From Caenimonas sp. SL110 (GTDB taxonomy: Bacteria > Pseudomonadota > Gammaproteobacteria > Burkholderiales > Burkholderiaceae_C): 64,000 bases of DNA. The stretch is from contig NZ_JANU01000027.1 of the NCBI RefSeq assembly GCF_001044395.1, forward strand, positions 1 through 64,000. Direction: 5' to 3'. Shown in pieces: positions 63,600 through 64,000 of this stretch. The notes under the pieces are model-generated. The model had not been told where the DNA came from and ran no database searches. It saw only the letters and a list, made by a program, of their open reading frames with translations. How positions within the stretch are numbered: position 1 is the stretch's first letter; each line of letters starts with the position of its first letter. A program made the translations under genes and the position numbers.

Positions 63600-64000
63600 A
63601 TGGGGCTGCTAGCCAAACACTGGTCACGCATCGCGGTCACTCTGATTCCGCTGGTGTTTGCGTTGCTGCACGCCATGGGCGTTGTCCCGCTCAACGTGCT
63701 CCAGCGGCTCGATGACATCATCTATGACGGTCGCTTGCGTGCAACCATGCCGCGTACGCTCGATGACCGCATCGTCATCGTCGATATCGACGAGAAGAGC
63801 CTCGCGGAAGTCGGCCGCTGGCCCTGGAGCCGCAATCGCCTGGCCCAAATGACCGACGAGTTGTTTGACCGGCAGAAGGTGGCGCTCACGGGATTCGACA
63901 TCGTGTTTGCCGAGCCCGATGACAGCTCGGGCCTCAAGCGCCTGCGCCAGCTCGCCCAGGGCGAGTTGAAGGACCAGACCGGGTTCACCGACAAGTTGAA
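63600..64000 (+). CDS. Second CHASE2-domain protein, partial at window end
   Basis: The frame is open from ATG 63600 through the window edge (133 codons). It has a TM helix (about 10-29) and then the start of a CHASE2 domain with RIVIVDIDEKSLAEVGRWPW, closely resembling the same segment of the kinase at 59138. The output domain is outside the window; in related operons it is often an adenylate/guanylate cyclase, which is only a guess here. Confidence 0.85.
   Translation, partial: MGLLAKHWSRIAVTLIPLVFALLHAMGVVPLNVLQRLDDIIYDGRLRATMPRTLDDRIVIVDIDEKSLAEVGRWPWSRNRLAQMTDELFDRQKVALTGFDIVFAEPDDSSGLKRLRQLAQGELKDQTGFTDKL

Overview
The window is GC-rich, densely coded DNA from a Gram-negative bacterium. 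The gene families, and orders such as recA-recX, sucC-sucD-terC, birA next to a SPOR protein, and a CHASE2 kinase/PP2C/FHA set, point to Burkholderiales, probably Comamonadaceae or a close relative. That placement is inference from gene content; no rRNA or other decisive marker is present. I see no tRNA, rRNA, CRISPR array, transposase or prophage gene.

Layout. (1) 1-3490: tail of a Gly-rich protein, a DUF350 membrane protein, a membrane-anchored spermidine-synthase-like protein and an FAD-dependent lipoprotein-like oxidoreductase, in one tight operon. (2) 3593-4639: an unrecognised HTH-like/coiled-coil protein behind an inverted repeat. (3) 4667-7160 (minus): speD, murU, pepP. (4) 7279-13860: transketolase, GAPDH, pirin, SlyD-type FKBP, ProQ/FinO and a lone glycosyltransferase. 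(5) 13857-37042: a large catabolic island built from two divergent operons that share a regulator/promoter region near 23.5 kb. The minus operon carries a GntR regulator, phnA, phnY, a PhnZ-like HD oxygenase, an EamA transporter, a dimethylglycine-dehydrogenase-like FAD/GcvT protein and an EF-G-like GTPase. The plus operon carries the 2-aminoethylphosphonate (AEP) ABC transporter (phnS, phnT, phnU), phnW, a glutamine-synthetase-like ligase, a secreted M20 peptidase, an iron-type alcohol dehydrogenase, a PuuD-type amidotransferase, an aldehyde dehydrogenase, a HAD phosphatase and an M20 amidohydrolase. (6) 37137-41580: a REC-cyclase-like protein and a large hybrid histidine kinase. (7) 41900-48912: MFS transporter, topoisomerase III with an H1-like tail and SWIB domain, a divergent SET-domain methyltransferase, birA, a SPOR protein and a GST. 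(8) 48894-54870: sensor kinase/response regulator, MarR, recA, recX, TPR-glycosyltransferase. (9) 54867-58920: argC, sucCD, terC. (10) 59138-64000: CHASE2 Ser/Thr kinase, PP2C phosphatase, FHA protein and the start of a second CHASE2 protein.

How the genes work together. The 14-37 kb island encodes the PhnW-PhnY-PhnA route (AEP to phosphonoacetaldehyde to phosphonoacetate to acetate plus phosphate) without PhnX. It adds a PhnZ-like enzyme for the hydroxylated analogue and a candidate N-demethylase. In the same transcription unit as phnW is a ligase/alcohol dehydrogenase/aldehyde dehydrogenase/amidotransferase set. I read this set as a gamma-glutamylated amino-alcohol pathway, with ethanolamine the most natural substrate, so the island may scavenge lipid head groups generally. 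The second notable locus is the divergent pair of topoisomerase III-SWIB and SET methyltransferase, which combines eukaryote-like chromatin domains. Two families of palindromic repeats are scattered in the window; one copy sits in frame inside the dehydrogenase gene.
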